From NCBI RefSeq assembly GCF_039830145.1, contig NZ_CP156082.1, positions 1,568,001 through 1,632,000 on the forward strand: a stretch of DNA of 64,000 nt, written 5' to 3'. The notes beneath the pieces were generated by a model, which saw nothing but the letters and a program-made list of their open reading frames with translations, did no database searches and had not been told where the DNA came from. A program made the translations under genes and the position numbers. This DNA is from Croceibacterium sp. TMG7-5b_MA50. Its GTDB lineage: Bacteria > Pseudomonadota > Alphaproteobacteria > Sphingomonadales > Sphingomonadaceae. Positions 62,889 through 64,000 of the stretch are shown here, piece by piece; position 1 is the stretch's first letter; each line of letters begins with the position of its first letter.

Positions 62889-63896
62889 GCCGAGCAGCGC
62901 CGCCTTGCGGAACAGGGTCGGCAGGCCGGCCCCCTCCACCTCGGCCAGCGGCACCCACTCGCCTGCGGGCTGCGCGGTACCGATCGCCAGCGCGCGGACG
63001 GACAGGTCGAGATCGAAATGGGTGAAGCCGTGGCGCACCACGCCCAGCCTGCGCCACGCGCCCGGCACCGGCGGCAGGCCTGACCCGTCCGCCCGCGCGC
63101 TCCATCCATCATCCGGCAGTGCGCGCATCCCGCCCAGCATGCCCGTGCCGGCTCGCTGCACCAGCAGCACCCGGCCGTCGCGTTCGATCCACCAGGCGAT
63201 ACCGCTGCGCTGCGGCTTGACCTTCTTCGGCGCCCTGACCGGCAGCTCCTCCTGCCGCCCCGCGGCGCGCGCCAGGCATGCGTCGGCGAGCGGGCAGAGC
63301 AGGCAGCGCGGGTTCCGCGGCAGGCAGATCGTGGCACCCAGATCCATCATGCCTTGCGCGAAATCGCCAGCGCGCCGGTCCGGGGTCATCCGGTCGGTCG
63401 CCGCGCGGATCGCCGGCCGCGCCTGCGGCAATGGGGTGTCGATGATTTGCAGTCGGCTGACGACCCGCTCCACATTGGCGTCGACCACCACGGCCCGACG
63501 GCCAAAGACGATCGCCGCGATGGCGGCGGCGGTGTAGTCACCGATGCCGGGCAGTTCGCGCAGGCCCGTCTCCGTATCCGGGAAGCCGCCGCGCGCCGCC
63601 ACGACCTTGGCACAGGCGTGCAGGTTGCGGGCGCGCGAGTAATAGCCCAGCCCGGCCCACTCCGCCATCACCGCCTCCGCCGGGGCGGTGGCGAGCGCGG
63701 CGACGTCGGGCCAGCGGTTCGTGAAGCGTTCGAAAAAGGGGCGCACCGCCGCCACGGTGGTCTGCTGCAGCATGACTTCCGACAGCCAGACGCGGTACGG
63801 ATCGACCTTCCCGGCCGACCCGGGCGGCACGCGCCAGGGCAGCGTGCGGGCGTGGCTATCATACCAGCGGAGCAATGCGGCGGCCCTATCATCCAT
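62724..63896 (-). CDS. mutY: A/G-specific adenine glycosylase MutY
   Basis: MutY removes adenine opposite 8-oxoguanine. The 390 residues have the helix-hairpin-helix (LRELPGIGDYTAAAIAAIVFG) with catalytic Asp in VDANVERVVSR, the [4Fe-4S] ligands CLPRNPRCLLCPLADAC, and a C-terminal NUDIX-like domain. Residues after about 338 (DAAAQHQADGRQHEH...) are hydrophilic and look unconserved; they are encoded where the opposite strand carries a membrane-protein gene. The family is usually about 350 residues. Confidence 0.94.
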   Translation of the reverse strand: MDDRAAALLRWYDSHARTLPWRVPPGSAGKVDPYRVWLSEVMLQQTTVAAVRPFFERFTNRWPDVAALATAPAEAVMAEWAGLGYYSRARNLHACAKVVAARGGFPDTETGLRELPGIGDYTAAAIAAIVFGRRAVVVDANVERVVSRLQIIDTPLPQARPAIRAATDRMTPDRRAGDFAQGMMDLGATICLPRNPRCLLCPLADACLARAAGRQEELPVRAPKKVKPQRSGIAWWIERDGRVLLVQRAGTGMLGGMRALPDDGWSARADGSGLPPVPGAWRRLGVVRHGFTHFDLDLSVRALAIGTAQPAGEWVPLAEVEGAGLPTLFRKAALLGLEDAAAQHQADGRQHEHDQAEIASAVPRRQRSNDRAGQRDGQHEPVAPAEEGDG

Positions 63897-63910
63897 GCCG
63901 CGCCTATGGC

Positions 63911-64000
63911 ATGGCGACGGGCGTGACGGAACGCAAAGCCACCCCCCGCAAATCTTCTACCGGCAAGCAACCGGAACGCCCGCGCGGCGGCCCCGCGCGT
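63911..64000 (+). CDS. Start of a DUF721-like (DciA-like) protein, cut by the window edge
   Basis: The visible 30 residues start MATGVTERKATPRKS and end ERPRGGPAR, a basic N-terminus. Position alone suggests DUF721: in alphaproteobacteria this family commonly stands divergent to mutY, and its N-terminus often has an RGG/PAR sequence. The conserved domain is beyond the window. The start lies 14 bases from the mutY start. Confidence 0.5.
   Translation, partial: MATGVTERKATPRKSSTGKQPERPRGGPAR

Overview
The window is GC-rich chromosomal DNA from an alphaproteobacterium, most likely a sphingomonad (Sphingomonadaceae or Erythrobacteraceae). That call rests on gene content and order: a MucR-type regulator, a Mur-like Fur without CxxC, DUF1476 and DUF1489 proteins, an HWE-family histidine kinase, class II DAHP synthase, and the runs leuD-DUF1476-bolA-grxD and nfu-tsaB-rimI-mucR-fur-plsC-miaB...phoH-ybeY-corC. 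No 16S gene is present, so the placement is inference.

1-20058: the minus strand carries the str, S10 and spc ribosomal operons, read right to left: rpsL, rpsG, fusA, tuf, rpsJ, rplC, rplD, rplW, rplB, rpsS, rplV, rpsC, rplP, rpmC, rpsQ, rplN, rplX, rplE, rpsN, rpsH, rplF, rplR, rpsE, rpmD. The operon then stops at a strong terminator. Three plus-strand cell-surface polysaccharide genes (acyltransferase, Wzy-like polymerase, GT4 glycosyltransferase) separate it from rplO and the truncated secY. S5 has an RGG-rich N-terminal extension, L3 an acidic C-terminal extension, and S12 has Arg at position 88.

20409-29050: accessory and regulatory genes. These are a secreted PPC-like protein with two unknown envelope genes, two HTH proteins, a membrane-tethered LuxR-type regulator, a LysR regulator, apaG, an HWE histidine kinase and a small conserved protein.

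29088-41548: housekeeping and amino-acid metabolism: recO, leuB, a PMT-type glycosyltransferase, metZ, ubiK, tspO, tlyA, two tandem paralogous lipoproteins, ilvE, a DNA glycosylase, leuD, DUF1476, bolA, grxD, DUF4142 and a retropepsin-like protease. leuB, ilvE and leuD serve branched-chain amino-acid synthesis, but leuC is not next to leuD.

The 376-base leader of ilvE (36487-36862) is the most unusual stretch. It holds a 15-base perfect complement of the 16S rRNA 3' end acting as Shine-Dalgarno for an 18-codon ORF. That ORF contains a 12-base identity to 16S helix 35, and a 15-bp stem-loop follows.

41590-64000: egtD and egtB (ergothioneine), class II DAHP synthase, a large M16 peptidase, the nfu-to-corC block interrupted by a reversed 2-hydroxyacid dehydrogenase, a LysR regulator, a cyclophilin, mgtE, DUF1489, nudC, a serine hydrolase, a small membrane protein overlapping the mutY tail, and the first 30 codons of a DUF721-like gene. 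No tRNA, rRNA, insertion sequence, prophage or CRISPR array was seen.
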